This document shows, one piece after another, positions 63,687-64,000 of a DNA stretch of 64,000 nt (positions within the stretch are counted from its first letter, which is position 1; every line of letters begins with the position of its first letter). The DNA lies in the NCBI RefSeq assembly GCF_028858725.1, contig NC_084774.1, positions 5,244,001 through 5,308,000 on the forward strand. Reading direction: 5' to 3'. The position numbers and the translations under genes are program-made. This DNA comes from Colius striatus (taxonomy: Eukaryota > Chordata > Aves > Coliiformes > Coliidae). The notes beneath the pieces were generated by a model. It was not told where the DNA came from. It was given only the letters and a program-made list of their open reading frames with translations, and made no database searches.

Positions 63687-64000
63687 GACCATGGCATAGG
63701 CCGTACTGGAGAGCCTGCGGGCCCCAGACACCCACACAGTAGGCGGAGAGGAGCTGCAGCCCTTGGGATGAATGTACACAGAGCAGCTTGTGCAGGGCTG
63801 CCCAGCCTGTGAGGGACTGGTACTGGAGCAGGGAATGGTGAGGAGTCCGTCTGCCTTGAGTAGAGACAAAGGGCAGGAGCCACTGGGAAAGGACTGATTG
63901 CATCCCCACTCCCTTTCAGGAGAGGACATAAAGACACCAGGATCAGGGCTGTCGGCCCAGGAAGAGGGGAGAGGTAGTCTTAATGGGATGGTTGTGCTGT
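63687..64000 (+). mobile_element. Older ERVL-type LTR, 3' piece, running off the window
   Basis: Continues the LTR begun at 61,948, with blocks matching the inner LTR in the same order: GCAGCCCTTGGGATG, GTGAGGAGTCC, GACTGATTGCATCCCCACTC and AGGACATAAAGACACCAGGA. Its end is outside the window. Confidence 0.7.

Overview
The window is nuclear DNA from a bird. It holds the 3' half of one conserved metabolic gene, AHCY, with GT-AG introns. Facing it is the complete coding region of a pigmentation gene, ASIP. Around them lie more than 20 CR1 retrotransposon pieces, several avian LTRs and two decayed class I endogenous retroviruses (ERVs). The AHCY-ASIP neighbourhood is the conserved vertebrate one, with the two genes convergent. 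The many CR1 copies of similar sequence suggest a bird lineage rich in young CR1; I cannot name the species.

Layout. 1-15,070 (+): the last five coding exons of AHCY (residues 187-432 by human numbering), its stop and 3'UTR; the N-terminal half lies to the left, outside the window. The long intron at 3,942-11,821 carries an ERVK-type LTR split by a 2-kb CR1. 15,070-23,584: the space between the convergent genes, filled with CR1 (one nested inside another), an ERVL-type LTR fragment and a near-complete ERVK-type solo LTR. 23,585-30,969 (-): three coding exons of ASIP, encoding a 130-residue secreted protein with signal peptide, basic region and ten-cysteine knot. 31,000-52,800: upstream of ASIP, mostly unique sequence with scattered CR1 pieces, including about 9.8 kb (38,456-48,249) with no repeat I recognise. 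52,800-60,480 (-): remnants of two different class I ERVs placed head to tail, broken by CR1 insertions and stops. 61,948-64,000 (+): an older ERVL-type LTR interrupted by a younger related LTR flanked by a perfect 5-bp target duplication.

How the genes relate. AHCY is a housekeeping enzyme that removes S-adenosylhomocysteine. ASIP is a paracrine antagonist of the melanocortin-1 receptor that shifts pigment toward pheomelanin. They are neighbours but not functionally coupled. The unique and LTR-bearing DNA to the right is where the upstream noncoding exons and promoters of ASIP would be expected; I could not identify any of them from sequence alone. No tRNA, rRNA, snoRNA or CRISPR was recognised.
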